Origin: Vibrio tapetis subsp. quintayensis
GTDB taxonomy: Bacteria > Pseudomonadota > Gammaproteobacteria > Enterobacterales > Vibrionaceae
Assembly (NCBI RefSeq): GCF_030409945.1
Contig: NZ_JAUFQV010000014.1
Location: forward strand, 1 to 64,000
Direction: 5' to 3'
Length of the DNA: 64,000 nucleotides
Made by a program: the position numbers and the translations under genes. Positions 37,536-49,099 of the stretch are shown one piece after another. The first letter of the stretch is position 1. Every line of letters starts with the position of its first letter. The notes under the pieces were generated by a model. It did not search any database. It was given only the letters and a program-made list of their open reading frames with translations, and had not been told where the DNA came from.

Positions 37536-39008
37536 GTGTCTGAATTCCACTCTGAAATCAGCCAATTGTCGCCAGCACCGCTATGGCAATTCTTTGATAA
37601 AATCTGTTCTATCCCCCACCCTTCAAAACATGAAGAGGCACTTGCTCAATACATTATCTCATGGGCAAAAGAACAAGGTTTAGACGTACGCCGTGATCCT
37701 ACCGGTAACGTCTTCATCAAGAAGCCAGCAACCGCAGGTATGGAAAACAAAAAAGGCGTTGTTCTTCAAGCTCATATCGATATGGTGCCACAAAAGAACG
37801 AAGACACTGACCATGACTTTGCTAAAGATCCAATTCAGCCTTTCATTGATGGTGAATGGGTAACAGCTAAAGGTACTACTCTGGGTGCAGATAACGGCAT
37901 GGGCATGGCATCATGTTTAGCAGTTCTTGCTTCTAACGACATTAAGCACGGCCCGCTTGAGGTTCTTCTAACTATTGACGAAGAAGCGGGCATGACAGGC
38001 GCGTTCGGCCTAGAAGCAGGTTGGCTTGAAGGCGATATCTTGCTGAACACCGATTCAGAGCAAGAAGGCGAAGTTTACATGGGTTGCGCAGGCGGCATCG
38101 ACGGCGAAATGACGTTTGATATTACTCGTGAAGCCATTCCTGCAGAGTTTGTTGTTCGTCAACTGACTCTAAAAGGCCTTAAAGGCGGTCACTCTGGTTG
38201 TGATATTCACACTGGTCGTGGCAACGCAAACAAATTAGTTGCTCGCTTTTTAGCCGGTCACGCTGCTGAGCTTGATTTACGTTTGGTTGAATTCCGTGGT
38301 GGTAGCCTACGTAACGCGATCCCTCGTGAAGCTTTTGCAACGGTTGCCGTTCCTGCTGAGAACGAAACGAAGCTGGCTGAATTGTTCCAATTCTATACTT
38401 CTTTGCTAAGTACTGAACTTGGTAAAATTGAAACGGATATTGTTTCTTTCAACGAAGTGGCAGACACAACTGAAGCCGCTTTCAATGCCGACTCTCAATC
38501 TCGTTTTATTGCAGCATTAAATGCTTGCCCTAACGGCGTGATCCGCATGAGTGACGACGTTGAAGGTGTGGTAGAAACGTCTCTGAACGTTGGCGTTATT
38601 ACGACCGATTCAGATAAAGTAACCGTACTTTGCTTAATTCGTTCGTTGATTGATTCTGGCCGTAGCCAAGTAGAAGGCATGCTAACGTCTGTCGCTCAAC
38701 TTGCGGGTGCAAACATTAAATTTGGTGGCGCTTACCCAGGCTGGAAACCAGATGCTGATTCCGAGATCATGGTAATTTTCCGTGATATGTATGAAGGCAT
38801 CTACGGCCATAAACCAAATATCATGGTTATCCATGCTGGTCTAGAATGCGGTCTATTCAAAGAACCATACCCAGAAATGGACATGGTTTCTTTCGGCCCA
38901 ACCATCAAGTTCCCTCACTCGCCAGATGAGAAAGTGAAAATTGATACGGTTGCGCTTTTCTGGGAGCAAATGGTCGCATTGCTAGAAGCGATTCCAGAGA
39001 AGAAATAA
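37536..39008 (+). CDS. pepD: Aminoacyl-histidine dipeptidase (peptidase D)
   Basis: 490 residues starting at GTG 37536 with AAGGAG eight bases upstream. M20-type di-zinc peptidase: metal ligands in VLQAHIDMVPQ, TLGADNGMG and LTIDEEAGMTG, with GGHSGCDIHTGRGNA in the lid region. It cleaves Xaa-His dipeptides such as carnosine in the cytoplasm. Monocistronic. A (GGTTACG)n array begins six bases after its stop, ahead of a strong terminator. Confidence 0.96.
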   Translation: MSEFHSEISQLSPAPLWQFFDKICSIPHPSKHEEALAQYIISWAKEQGLDVRRDPTGNVFIKKPATAGMENKKGVVLQAHIDMVPQKNEDTDHDFAKDPIQPFIDGEWVTAKGTTLGADNGMGMASCLAVLASNDIKHGPLEVLLTIDEEAGMTGAFGLEAGWLEGDILLNTDSEQEGEVYMGCAGGIDGEMTFDITREAIPAEFVVRQLTLKGLKGGHSGCDIHTGRGNANKLVARFLAGHAAELDLRLVEFRGGSLRNAIPREAFATVAVPAENETKLAELFQFYTSLLSTELGKIETDIVSFNEVADTTEAAFNADSQSRFIAALNACPNGVIRMSDDVEGVVETSLNVGVITTDSDKVTVLCLIRSLIDSGRSQVEGMLTSVAQLAGANIKFGGAYPGWKPDADSEIMVIFRDMYEGIYGHKPNIMVIHAGLECGLFKEPYPEMDMVSFGPTIKFPHSPDEKVKIDTVALFWEQMVALLEAIPEKK

Positions 39009-39014
39009 ATTATA

Positions 39015-39119
39015 GGTTACGGGTTACGGGTTACGGGTTACGGCATTTTTGACTCTAATCCTGAACTCATCAATGACTTACCTGTTACCTGTTACCTGTT
39101 ACCTGTTACCTGTTACCTA
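39015..39119. repeat. Paired heptamer arrays after pepD
   Basis: Four GGTTACG units (39015-39042), a 35-base unique spacer, then five TTACCTG units and one TTACCTA (39078-39119). The second block is the near-inverse (GGTAACA on the other strand), so the two can fold back with mismatches. It lies between the pepD stop and its terminator. Confidence 0.93.
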
Positions 39120-39124
39120 ATATT

Positions 39125-39160
39125 AAAAAACCGCTGAAGTGAGACTTCAGCGGTTTTTTT
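39125..39160. terminator. Bidirectional terminator pepD / DUF3622
   Basis: AAAAAACCGCTGAAGT-GAG-ACTTCAGCGGTTTTTTT, symmetric with T-runs on both strands, between converging genes. Confidence 0.93.
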
Positions 39161-39181
39161 ATTGTTCATAGCGGGCGAAAA

Positions 39182-39487
39182 TTATTCTTCGTCGTCAGAC
39201 TCAAGATTACGCTCTGCCGCTCTTTGCTCAGCAGCTGCAATTTTAGCTTCTACTGCTGCTTCTCTTTCTTTGCGTTGCTCGCCTTTGCGAACATTACGTT
39301 CAGCTTGGTGTTGAACAAATTGAGCTAGCTCTTTTTCAGCCCACTCAATTGCTAGTGCTTCTGTGTCAAAACCAGTTTCACGTTTAGAGACTGTTGTGCG
39401 TCGAGCAGAAACTTGACGAATGATCTCTGCAGACCAGCCGTTACGTTTTTCTACTACTTGGAAATCAAATTTTTTGCTGTTAGCCAT
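39182..39487 (-). CDS. DUF3622 family protein
   Basis: 101 residues from the ATG at 39487 (MANSKKFDFQVVEKRNGWSAEI), with AGGA nine bases upstream. The N-terminal ~55 residues form a small domain resembling DUF3622 (FDFQVV...WSAEIIRQVSARRTTVS). The remainder is a highly charged helix (QAERNVRKGEQRKEREAAVEAK). Cytoplasmic, function unknown. It stands between pepD and purL, each side bounded by a terminator. Confidence 0.85.
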   Translation of the reverse strand: MANSKKFDFQVVEKRNGWSAEIIRQVSARRTTVSKRETGFDTEALAIEWAEKELAQFVQHQAERNVRKGEQRKEREAAVEAKIAAAEQRAAERNLESDDEE

Positions 39488-39656
39488 TTTCACATTCCTA
39501 AGAATTAATAAGGGATCGCATGGCATAACCGTTCGGTGTTGGCCTTGCGCAATTTATACCAGTCCCTTGCAAGCCGCGCATTAGAACACAAATATGTCTA
39601 AATTGCTCGTACATTTCTAAGCCTATTTTTCTTTTACATAAAAAAGAGCACTCAGT

Positions 39657-39685
39657 AAAAAGCCGCTGAAACATCAGCGGCTTTT
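39657..39685 (-). terminator. purL terminator
   Basis: AAAGCCGCTGA-AACA-TCAGCGGCTTT followed by T on the minus strand, 25 bases after the purL stop. Confidence 0.85.
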
Positions 39686-39709
39686 GTCATTTTCTTAGCA
39701 GAACTTTAA

Positions 39710-42700
39710 TTAACCGATGTTCTTACGCGCATTTTGGAACATACGCATCCAAGCACCATTTTCACCCCAAGTTTCTGGAGCCCAAGAGTTTGCAACCGTA
39801 CGGAATACACGCTCTGGGTGAGGCATCATGATTGTGGTACGGCCATCAGTCGTTGTAAGACCTGTGATAGCGTTTGGCGAACCATTCGGGTTATTTGGGT
39901 ATTGTTGAGTAGCGTTACCTTGATTATCAACGTAACGAAGTGCAACTGTACCTGAATTTTCAATCGCTGTTAGGTGCTCGTTATCACGAACTTCTACGCG
40001 GCCTTCACCGTGAGAAACTGCGATTGGCATACGAGAACCTTCCATGCCGTTGAAGAATACAGAATCTGACTTCTGTACTTCTACCAAGCTGAAACGAGCT
40101 TCAAAGCGCTCTGATTCGTTGCGTACGAATCGAGGCCAATACTCAGCACCAGGGATAAGTTCACGTAAGTTAGATAACATCTGACAACCGTTACATACAC
40201 CTAGAGAGAACGTATCTTCACGCTTGAAGAATCCTTCAAATTGATTGCGAGCTTGTTCGTTAAATAGAACAGACTTCGCCCAACCTTCACCTGCACCCAA
40301 TACGTCACCGTAAGAGAAGCCACCACATGCTACTAGGCCATTGTACTCTTCAAGTACAGCAGAACCTGTCAGGATGTCGCTCATGTGAATGTCTGTTGCT
40401 TCAAAACCAGCACGGTCAAAGGCTGCGGCCATTTCTACGTGAGAGTTAACACCTTGCTCACGCAAGATAGCCATTTTAGGCTTAGCGCCTTTCGCGATGT
40501 AAGGAGCTGCGATGTCTTCGTTCACATCATAGCTTAGCTTCACGTTCAGGCCTGGGTCTGAATTATCTTTCTTCGCTTCGTGTTCTTGGTCTGCACACGT
40601 AGGGTTGTCACGCATTGACTGCATCTTGTGTGTGGTTTCCGCCCAGATAGTACGTAGCTCAGTACGGTTACGCTCAACAACCACTTGGTCGCCAGACGTA
40701 ATCACTAACTCATCTGAATCAACAACACTACCAACAACGTGAGAGCAAGACTCTAGGCCGTTCGCTGCCAGAGTTGAAAGTACTTCATCAAGGTCGCTGT
40801 TACGAACCTGAATAACCGCACCTAGCTCTTCATTGAACAGAGCAGCAAGTGAATCACCACCATTTTCAGATGGAGACAGTTCGGAAATGTTCGCGTTAAC
40901 ACCACAGTGACCAGCAAACGCCATTTCAGCCAAAGTAACGAATAGACCGCCATCGCCTTTATCGTGGTAAGCAATCACTTTGTCGTTAGCGACTAGCGCC
41001 TGAACACCTTCGTAGAAACCTTTCAATTGCTCTGCGTTGTCTACGTCTGCTGGTTTATCACCAAGCTGCTTGTAAACTTGAGCAAGTGCGGTTGCACCCA
41101 TGCGGTTTTTGCCGTTACCAAGGTCGATAAGAACTAAGCTTGAATCTCCTTTGTCTGTACGAAGTTGAGGAGTGATCGTCTTACGAACATCTTCAACACG
41201 CGCAAACGCGGTAATAACAAGAGAAAGCGGAGAAGTCACTTCTTTCTGCTCGCCATCTTGTTCCCACTTGGTCTTCATAGACATTGAGTCTTTACCTACC
41301 GGAATAGTAAGACCTAGAGCAGGACAAAGCTCTTCGCCGACAGCTTTCACCGCTTCGTAAAGACCTGCGTCTTCACCTGGGTGACCCGCTGGAGACATCC
41401 AGTTAGCCGACAGTTTAATGTGTTTAATGTCACCGATATTTGTTGCTGCGATATTTGTGATCGCTTCACCCACCGCGAGGCGAGCCGATGCGCCAAAGTC
41501 TAATAGTGCAACTGGCGTACGCTCACCCAGAGACATTGCTTCACCGTGGTATGTGTCGTAGCTTGCTGCCGTTACAGCACAGTTAGCAACCGGAACCTGC
41601 CAAGGGCCAACCATTTGGTCACGAGCAACAAGACCAGTAACAGAGCGGTCACCAATGGTGATAAGGAACGTTTTCTCTGCAACGGTCGGTAAACGAAGAA
41701 CACGGTCAATCGCATCGTTCATTTCAATGCCACTGCGGTCAATCGCTGGGTTATTCGCTTTCAACGTTTTCGCATCACGGTGCATCTTCGGCGTTTTGCC
41801 TAAAAGAATATCCATTGGCATGTCGATAGGCGTATTGTCGAAATGTGAATCTTCTAACTTAAGATTACGTTCTTCTGTTGCCTTACCAACCACTGCGTAT
41901 GGTGCGCGCTCACGCTTACAAATCGCGTCGAATGCTGGCATGTCTTTATCGGCAATCGCCATTACGTAACGTTCTTGAGATTCGTTACACCAAATTTCAA
42001 GTGGGCTCATGCCCGGCTCATCATTTGGTACGTCACGTAGGTTGAAGATACCGCCACGCTCGCCGTCATCGACAAGCTCTGGTAATGCGTTAGAGATACC
42101 ACCCGCGCCCACATCGTGGATAAATGCGATTGGGTTATCGTCACCTAGCTGCCAACAACGGTCGATCACTTCCTGACAACGACGCTCCATTTCTGGGTTT
42201 TCACGCTGTACAGAAGCAAAATCTAGATCTTCAGAAGAAGAACCAGAATCCATTGAAGAAGCGGCACCGCCACCAAGGCCTATGTTCATTGCTGGACCAC
42301 CAAGAACAACTAAGCTTGCGCCTACTGGGATCTCTTTCTTCTGAACATGATCATCACGGATATTACCCAGGCCACCAGCCAGCATGATTGGCTTATGGTA
42401 ACCACGTACTTCTTCACCGTTGTGCGAGTTAACTTTTTCTTCGTAAGTACGGAAGTAACCTAATAGGTTTGGACGGCCAAACTCGTTATTGAATGCTGCA
42501 CCACCTAGCGGGCCTTCGAGCATAATATCAAGGGCAGTCACGATACGGCTTGGCTTACCAAAATCCGTTTCCCATGGCTGTACGAAGTTAGGGATTTTAA
42601 GGTTAGATACCGAGAAACCCACCAAACCTGCTTTTGGTTTGCCACCAATACCAGTTGCACCTTCATCACGAATTTCACCGCCTGAACCTGTAGAAGCGCC

Positions 42701-43621
42701 CGGCCAAGGAGAAATTGCCGTTGGGTGGTTGTGCGTTTCTACTTTCATCAAGATGTGTGTTTTTTCTTGGTGATAGTTGTATTCACGCGTTTTCGGGTCT
42801 GGGAAGAAACGGCCAACAGTTGAACCTGTCATTACCGCTGCGTTATCTTTGTATGCTGATAACACATGTTCTGGCGTCGTTTCGAACGTGTTTTTGATCA
42901 TCTTAAACAGAGACTTCTCTTGTTTAACACCATCAATCGTCCAATCAGCGTTGAAGATCTTGTGACGACAATGCTCTGAGTTAGCTTGAGCAAACATCAT
43001 AAGTTCAATATCTGTTGGGTTACGACCCAACTTGTTTACAAAGCTATCAACTAAGTAATCAATTTCATCTTCAGCAAGTGCCAAACCTAAAGTTACGTTT
43101 GCTTTCTCTAGCGCCTTACGGCCGCCAGTAAGCAGGTCGACGTCTGCAACCGGTGCTGGCTCAGCAACGGCGAACAATGCATTGGCTTGGTTCTCATCAT
43201 TGAAAACAACTTCCATCATGCGATCGTGTAGAACAGCTTTGAGTTCAACGATTTGAAGTTCCGTTAGCGCTTGTTCAGTTTCAACATAAAATGCCGTACC
43301 GCGTTCTAGACGTTTCACTTTATCTAGACCACAATTATTAGCAATATCAGTTGATTTTGAAGACCACGGAGAAATCGTGCCAGGACGAGGCGTCACAAGA
43401 AGTAAAAGACCTTCAGGCTCGTGCTCTTGGATGGTTGGTCCGTAAGTCAGTAGCTTTTCAAGCTTCTCAACTTCAGACGCATCTAAGTCAGCCGACACGT
43501 CAGCAAAATGCATAAACTCAGCATAAATACCAGATACAGGTAGGCTTAATTCACGACAAAGCTCGATAAGCTTGTTAACTCGAAACTCAGATAGAGCTGG
43601 GGAGCCACGCATAATTTTCAT
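39710..43621 (-). CDS. purL: Phosphoribosylformylglycinamidine synthase
   Basis: 1303 residues from the ATG at 43621 ([18 protein letters not shown]), the large single-chain form. It has an N-terminal PurS-like part, two PurM-like synthetase halves ([30 protein letters not shown]) and a C-terminal glutaminase with the cysteine in [11 protein letters not shown] and the His-Glu pair in MPHPERVF. It makes FGAM from FGAR, glutamine and ATP. A PurR box lies ~140 bases upstream. An in-frame ATG 17 codons upstream is not conserved in the family. Confidence 0.97.
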   Translation of the reverse strand: MKIMRGSPALSEFRVNKLIELCRELSLPVSGIYAEFMHFADVSADLDASEVEKLEKLLTYGPTIQEHEPEGLLLLVTPRPGTISPWSSKSTDIANNCGLDKVKRLERGTAFYVETEQALTELQIVELKAVLHDRMMEVVFNDENQANALFAVAEPAPVADVDLLTGGRKALEKANVTLGLALAEDEIDYLVDSFVNKLGRNPTDIELMMFAQANSEHCRHKIFNADWTIDGVKQEKSLFKMIKNTFETTPEHVLSAYKDNAAVMTGSTVGRFFPDPKTREYNYHQEKTHILMKVETHNHPTAISPWPGASTGSGGEIRDEGATGIGGKPKAGLVGFSVSNLKIPNFVQPWETDFGKPSRIVTALDIMLEGPLGGAAFNNEFGRPNLLGYFRTYEEKVNSHNGEEVRGYHKPIMLAGGLGNIRDDHVQKKEIPVGASLVVLGGPAMNIGLGGGAASSMDSGSSSEDLDFASVQRENPEMERRCQEVIDRCWQLGDDNPIAFIHDVGAGGISNALPELVDDGERGGIFNLRDVPNDEPGMSPLEIWCNESQERYVMAIADKDMPAFDAICKRERAPYAVVGKATEERNLKLEDSHFDNTPIDMPMDILLGKTPKMHRDAKTLKANNPAIDRSGIEMNDAIDRVLRLPTVAEKTFLITIGDRSVTGLVARDQMVGPWQVPVANCAVTAASYDTYHGEAMSLGERTPVALLDFGASARLAVGEAITNIAATNIGDIKHIKLSANWMSPAGHPGEDAGLYEAVKAVGEELCPALGLTIPVGKDSMSMKTKWEQDGEQKEVTSPLSLVITAFARVEDVRKTITPQLRTDKGDSSLVLIDLGNGKNRMGATALAQVYKQLGDKPADVDNAEQLKGFYEGVQALVANDKVIAYHDKGDGGLFVTLAEMAFAGHCGVNANISELSPSENGGDSLAALFNEELGAVIQVRNSDLDEVLSTLAANGLESCSHVVGSVVDSDELVITSGDQVVVERNRTELRTIWAETTHKMQSMRDNPTCADQEHEAKKDNSDPGLNVKLSYDVNEDIAAPYIAKGAKPKMAILREQGVNSHVEMAAAFDRAGFEATDIHMSDILTGSAVLEEYNGLVACGGFSYGDVLGAGEGWAKSVLFNEQARNQFEGFFKREDTFSLGVCNGCQMLSNLRELIPGAEYWPRFVRNESERFEARFSLVEVQKSDSVFFNGMEGSRMPIAVSHGEGRVEVRDNEHLTAIENSGTVALRYVDNQGNATQQYPNNPNGSPNAITGLTTTDGRTTIMMPHPERVFRTVANSWAPETWGENGAWMRMFQNARKNIG

Positions 43622-43763
43622 GTGCTTAGGTCTCTTTTGCAATTGATTAAGGTGATATTGGAATAAATTCAATTAGTTAGGATTAACACCCAAACTTATG
43701 CCAATTTCTCCTCTACGTTTGCGGGCGTATTATAGATTAATTTTTTTGTGACGTAACCATCAA

Positions 43764-43779
43764 AAGCAACCGTTTGCGT
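43764..43779 (-). promoter_or_regulatory. PurR operator of purL
   Basis: On the minus strand ACGCAAACGGTTGCTT, 13 of 16 matches to the PurR consensus. It indicates purine repression, as in E. coli. Confidence 0.8.
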
Positions 43780-43907
43780 CTTTTTTTTGCTTTCTATTGA
43801 AAATACGCCTTTTTTAAGCGGCTTTTCACTGTTTTATTTAATGGTGCTATGCCACCGATTACGGCTTTGGTATAAAGAAGCCTCTGATTTAGTATGAGTA
43901 TTTAGAA

Positions 43908-45413
43908 TTGAAGACAAAAGCCCCGATTTCTTGGCTATTCTCCCTTACTTTTTGGCTAGCGGTTGCCGCTGGACTGTCTGGTTGTCAGATCGAGTCTGAT
44001 CCCAAAAGTGAGCTAGACCAAATCCGTGAACGCGGCACACTGCGCGTGGGTACGCTTAACAATCAACTTTCCTATTACATCGGCCCAGATGGCCCTACTG
44101 GTCTGGATTACGAGCTCGCGACTCGCTTTGCTAAAAGCCTAGATGTAAAACTTGAAATGAAACCTGCCTATCGCCTAGCTGAGTTATTTCCTGCGCTAGA
44201 GAGGGGCGAAATAGACATGATTGCTGCTGGATTAAGCCACACCCCTCAGCGCCTAACGCAATTTCGAGCAGGCCCAACTTACTACTACGTAAGCCAACAA
44301 GTTGTATACAAGAAAGGCCAATGGCGCCCTCGTAACCTAAACCAACTGGTCGAGAGGCAAATTCCTTTAGTGGTAGTCAAAGGCTCACACTTCGAAAATA
44401 GCCTTGCGAAAATGCAGCAAGACGAGCCCGGTATCATTTTTCGTACCGACGATAATTCCGACGTCAATGATCTTATGCTAAAGGTCTCTAAAGGAGAGTT
44501 ACCCCTCACCATGGCTGACTCTGTCGAGCTTTCACTGGCTCAACGTATTTATCCCTCTTTAGCCGTCGCTTTTGAAGTTACCGAAGATCAGCCTATTTCT
44601 TGGTTTATGCGCCGCTCTGATGACGAAGGCCTTTATGCCCTTTTGATCGAGTTTTTTGGCAATCTAAAGCAGTCTGGCAAGCTTGCTAAGTTGGAAGAGA
44701 AATACTTTGGCCATGTTGAAAGCTTTGACTTCGTGGACACACGTGCTTTCATTCGTGCGCTTGATAAGACGTTGCCAAAATGGGAACCGCTATTTAAAAA
44801 ATACGCCAAAGATTTTGATTGGCGTTTAATTGCGGCACTGGCATATCAAGAGTCTCACTGGAACCCTGTCGCTAAATCGCCAACAGGTGTACGTGGCATG
44901 ATGATGCTTACGTTGCCTACTGCCAAAATTGTTGGCGTGACGAATAGACTCGATCCTGAGCAATCGGTTCGAGGTGGCGCAGAATACCTACGCCGAATCG
45001 TGGCCCGAGTGCCCGACTCTATCTCTGAGCATGAAAAAATTTGGTTTGCGCTCGCATCATACAATGTCGGTTATGGCCATATGATGGATGCAAGACGCCT
45101 AACAAAAGCTCAAGGTGCAGACCCAGATTCTTGGGCTGATGTGAAAGACAGACTGCCGCTTCTGAAAAAGAAAAAGTACTACAGTACGACTCGTTATGGT
45201 TACGCGCGTGGCGATGAAGCTCGGAATTATGTTGAAAACATTCGCCGTTATTACCAGTCAATCATTGGCCATATCGATAAAAAGCGCATTATTGATCAGC
45301 AGATATCAATGGATGATCTTCAAGTGATCGATATCCCTATCTCTGCCGCCAGTGCAGCTGCTTCGCCTGATGCTGAGACATCCAGTGCCGAGGCTGCAAA
45401 ACCAAGTAAATAG
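43908..45413 (+). CDS. mltF: Membrane-bound lytic murein transglycosylase F
   Basis: 501 residues. The start is a TTG at 43908; no in-frame ATG gives the signal sequence. Lipobox LSGC places the lipid anchor at C26. Residues ~35-270 form a periplasmic substrate-binding-protein domain (IRERGTLRVGTLNNQLSYY), and ~280-450 an SLT lysozyme-like domain with catalytic Glu in AALAYQESHWNPVAKSPTGVRGMMML. It cleaves peptidoglycan at the outer membrane. The C-terminal tail is Ala/Ser-rich. Divergent from purL, as in enterobacteria. Confidence 0.95.
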   Translation: MKTKAPISWLFSLTFWLAVAAGLSGCQIESDPKSELDQIRERGTLRVGTLNNQLSYYIGPDGPTGLDYELATRFAKSLDVKLEMKPAYRLAELFPALERGEIDMIAAGLSHTPQRLTQFRAGPTYYYVSQQVVYKKGQWRPRNLNQLVERQIPLVVVKGSHFENSLAKMQQDEPGIIFRTDDNSDVNDLMLKVSKGELPLTMADSVELSLAQRIYPSLAVAFEVTEDQPISWFMRRSDDEGLYALLIEFFGNLKQSGKLAKLEEKYFGHVESFDFVDTRAFIRALDKTLPKWEPLFKKYAKDFDWRLIAALAYQESHWNPVAKSPTGVRGMMMLTLPTAKIVGVTNRLDPEQSVRGGAEYLRRIVARVPDSISEHEKIWFALASYNVGYGHMMDARRLTKAQGADPDSWADVKDRLPLLKKKKYYSTTRYGYARGDEARNYVENIRRYYQSIIGHIDKKRIIDQQISMDDLQVIDIPISAASAAASPDAETSSAEAAKPSK

Positions 45414-45884
45414 TCCACTCTAATAACACGAGTTTTAAGCTTAAATTAGACATGCCACCTTTAAATAGGTGGCATGCCTCACACTTCCACAATATGTGCC
45501 ATGCATCACCTCTTGCAAAGTAACCAGTAAAGCCATACATTAAATTTGTGACCAAAAACGTTATGTCACATGATGCCCATTTGACTCACTAAAATTGAAT
45601 TAAAAAAGCATCATCACTTCTAAGATGAATTCATAGAACGGTAACAAATACCGCCTATAACTAAGGTTCACTTTCAAGTGAAAGAAGGCTTGGCATTAAG
45701 CTTATACTTGTACAATTTCAGGTATCAATTAGAACGTTAGTTACACTCTACAATTGGAGCAGGAGAAGCTCAGAGGTAATTAATTGTTCAAAGTTTAAGG
45801 CCAGTTAGTTAACTAGATAACACCTGACTGTAGGCCCCAACTCAGAGGCTTAGCTTTTAAGGTGATAATGATAAGGGGAATTTT
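45414..45884 (+). other. 471-base structured leader before the 45-codon gene
   Basis: No gene is visible. It holds a 9-base stem CATGCCACC...GGTGGCATG (45450-45475), possibly the mltF end; the palindrome TTCACTTTCAAGTGAA (45667-45682); and the stem GGCCAGTTAG (45799-45808) with CTGACTGTAGGCC (45824-45836), which has a three-base bulge. CTCAGAGG occurs twice (~45769 and 45841). The element next to a tiny gene suggests a regulatory 5' leader or an sRNA. Confidence 0.45.
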
Positions 45885-46022
45885 ATGTTCTCTAAGAAAA
45901 GGTCGGCAAACCGACTAAAACAACAATCAGTATCTTCTAATCGTCGTAAGCGCATGCTATCAAATAACAAAAAGAAAGTTATTTGGCGTTCTCGTGGCTT
46001 TGCAATGACTCTAGAAGAGTAA
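45885..46022 (+). CDS. 45-residue basic protein, unknown
   Basis: ATG at 45885 is preceded by AAGGGGAA at normal spacing. It encodes 45 residues, beginning MFSKKRSANRLKQQSV and ending WRSRGFAMTLEE, with about 14 Lys/Arg and only two acidic residues, both at the C-terminus. A terminator hairpin begins 11 bases after the stop. The composition is that of a ribosome- or nucleic-acid-associated peptide, but I do not recognise the family. It is too short for default gene callers and may be unannotated. The long leader upstream hints at post-transcriptional control. Confidence 0.75.
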   Translation: MFSKKRSANRLKQQSVSSNRRKRMLSNNKKKVIWRSRGFAMTLEE

Positions 46023-46032
46023 CAACCCAATT

Positions 46033-46060
46033 GGCAAACGCCGCCCGGTGTTTGCCTTTA
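46033..46060 (+). terminator. Terminator of the 45-codon gene
   Basis: GGCAAACGCC-GCCC-GGTGTTTGCC followed by TTTATAATCTTT on the plus strand. Confidence 0.8.
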
Positions 46061-46155
46061 TAATCTTTCATCTGAAAAATCTCTAGGCTTCAAACTTCGC
46101 AATTTCAAACACCTGCCCCTCTATCGCTCAGTAAATGTTTCCCGTTACATGACGT

Positions 46156-46695
46156 TCACACAGAACGGTTATTTTGATCCAATTCCAACTTACTCGCTTG
46201 TTTCAGCGCTTTCTTTTCTTTCCGACGTCTTTTAAAAAATGCCTGTAGCTGCTCTCGGCATGCTTGCTCACACAATCCAGATTCAACTTCGGCATAATGA
46301 TAAGACGCTTGGCTTTCAAATAAATTGAGTACACTGCCCGCAGCCCCCGCTTTTGGATCGCTAGCACCATAAACGACTCTTTTAACTCGGCTATGTAATA
46401 AAGCCCCTGCACACATTGGGCAAGGTTCTAACGTCACGTACAAAGTGGTATCCAATAAACGATAGTTTTGCAGTACCTGCCCTGCTTTTCTCAATACCTG
46501 CATTTCAGCGTGCGCGCTCGCATCGTGAGTAGATATAGACTGGTTCCACCCTTCCGCAATAATTTGATCGTCTTTCACCAATAATGCACCAATGGGAACT
46601 TCACCTTCAGACTCTGCGTGTTCGGCCAGCTCCATTGCTCGGCGCATGTAAGCTTCATCTTGGGCACTAAAACTTGGTAAAGGTTGCTCACTCAC
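46156..46695 (-). CDS. tadA: tRNA-specific adenosine deaminase TadA
   Basis: 179 residues. Cytidine-deaminase fold: zinc ligand and catalytic Glu in HAEMQVLRKAG, the two cysteines in PCPMCAGALLHSRV, and GASDPKAGAAGS. It converts A34 to inosine in tRNA-Arg(ACG) and is essential in E. coli. The ~20-residue basic C-terminal tail (FFKRRRKEKKALKQASK) is typical. Monocistronic, next to mltF as in enterobacteria. Confidence 0.95.
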   Translation of the reverse strand: MSEQPLPSFSAQDEAYMRRAMELAEHAESEGEVPIGALLVKDDQIIAEGWNQSISTHDASAHAEMQVLRKAGQVLQNYRLLDTTLYVTLEPCPMCAGALLHSRVKRVVYGASDPKAGAAGSVLNLFESQASYHYAEVESGLCEQACREQLQAFFKRRRKEKKALKQASKLELDQNNRSV

Positions 46696-46779
46696 GGCTT
46701 TATCTCATCGAATTTGGTTTAAGTCGGATTATAGCAATCTCGTTATTCACTTGCATTGAGTTCTGCAGCCTTGCGGCTT

Positions 46780-47646
46780 TCACAAGGCGTCGGACAGGTA
46801 ATCCACTAAGCTTCTTACCTTAGCAGTTAAAAATCGATTATGTGGGTACAGCGCCCAAATCCCTTCTTGCTCATCTTTATATTGGGTCAGCAATTCTACT
46901 AGTTCACCGTTCGCTAGGTGCTCTTCAAGATAATAATTTGGCAACTGCACAATACCTAGCCCTTGCAATGCTGACTCTACCAACGCCTTGCCACTATTGC
47001 ATTGCATTCGGCCTTGGACTTTTAACTGTCGCTTCTCACCATTTTCGATAAAGCGCCAATAGGCATTGCTACCCTGCAAACATTGATGATGATTAAGCTC
47101 TAACAAGGAATGCGGCTCACCGTAACGTTGCAAATACTCAGGGCTGGCACACACGTGCATTTGCCTAGACGACAAGCGTTTCGCTATCGCACTGGAATCA
47201 TCAAGGTTACCCAACCGAATAGCCAGGTCAAAGCCGTGTTCCAACAGATCCAACTTTCTGTTCGACAGCACCACTTCCAAACTAACGTCTGGATGTTGCA
47301 GTAGAAACTGATTCAAATGCCGTGTCAGTTTTTGTTCCCCATACGTTACTGGCGCGGTAATTTTAATTTTACCACTTAGGCTTGTTCGAAGATCCGTAAC
47401 GGCTCTTTCTGCGGCGTCTAAGCCATCGACCAAATGCCGGCAATGCTGATAATAGGTTTGCCCAACTTCCGTTAATGTCACCTTACGGGTTGTTCTGTTA
47501 AGCAACTTACTCGATAAACGCTGCTCCAAACGACCCACTTTACGGCTCACCTGAGCGACAGAGGTTGAAAGACGATTTGCGGCTTCAGTAAAGCTAGCTA
47601 CTTCGGCCACTGCAACAAATTCAATCACCCCTTCCCACTTATCCAT
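46780..47646 (-). CDS. LysR-type regulator, probably of frmA-fghA
   Basis: 288 residues from the ATG at 47646 (GAGGG eight bases upstream). N-terminal winged helix-turn-helix SFTEAANRLSTSVAQVSRKVGRLEQRL; the C-terminal effector domain is of the periplasmic-binding-protein type. It is divergent from frmA with a 227-base gap containing a perfect 18-base palindrome. Proteobacterial frmA is often next to a LysR or FrmR regulator, so control of formaldehyde detoxification is likely but inferred. Confidence 0.88.
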   Translation of the reverse strand: MDKWEGVIEFVAVAEVASFTEAANRLSTSVAQVSRKVGRLEQRLSSKLLNRTTRKVTLTEVGQTYYQHCRHLVDGLDAAERAVTDLRTSLSGKIKITAPVTYGEQKLTRHLNQFLLQHPDVSLEVVLSNRKLDLLEHGFDLAIRLGNLDDSSAIAKRLSSRQMHVCASPEYLQRYGEPHSLLELNHHQCLQGSNAYWRFIENGEKRQLKVQGRMQCNSGKALVESALQGLGIVQLPNYYLEEHLANGELVELLTQYKDEQEGIWALYPHNRFLTAKVRSLVDYLSDAL

Positions 47647-47687
47647 TATTGCCCTCACACATCAAAAACATTCACCGTCATTACTAT

Positions 47688-47705
47688 TATTACATATATG
47701 TAATA
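47688..47705. promoter_or_regulatory. Palindromic operator candidate between LysR gene and frmA
   Basis: TATTACATATATGTAATA, a perfect 18-base palindrome 42 bases from the LysR start. Its form fits the T-N11-A pattern of LysR sites, and it probably mediates autoregulation and frmA activation. Confidence 0.6.
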
Positions 47706-47864
47706 GTTATTTTCTATTTAGTTGGATTATCAAATCTGAAAAAAGTACTAAACTTCATCCTATATTGAGTCACCCAGTTATTCGTAAACAACTGACGGCT
47801 CACTTGGCACTCCAGTAAATTTACTGAATGGGTAGCCAATCATTCTATTCACATTAGGAATTAA

Positions 47865-49004
<1,140 letters not shown>

Positions 49005-49099
49005 TCGTCGTTTAACATAGCGGCACACCTGAACGTTCCCATTTAATGCTCAACAGCGTTAAATGGGAATTCAACGTAATATTTAAGCGGCAGGTACAA

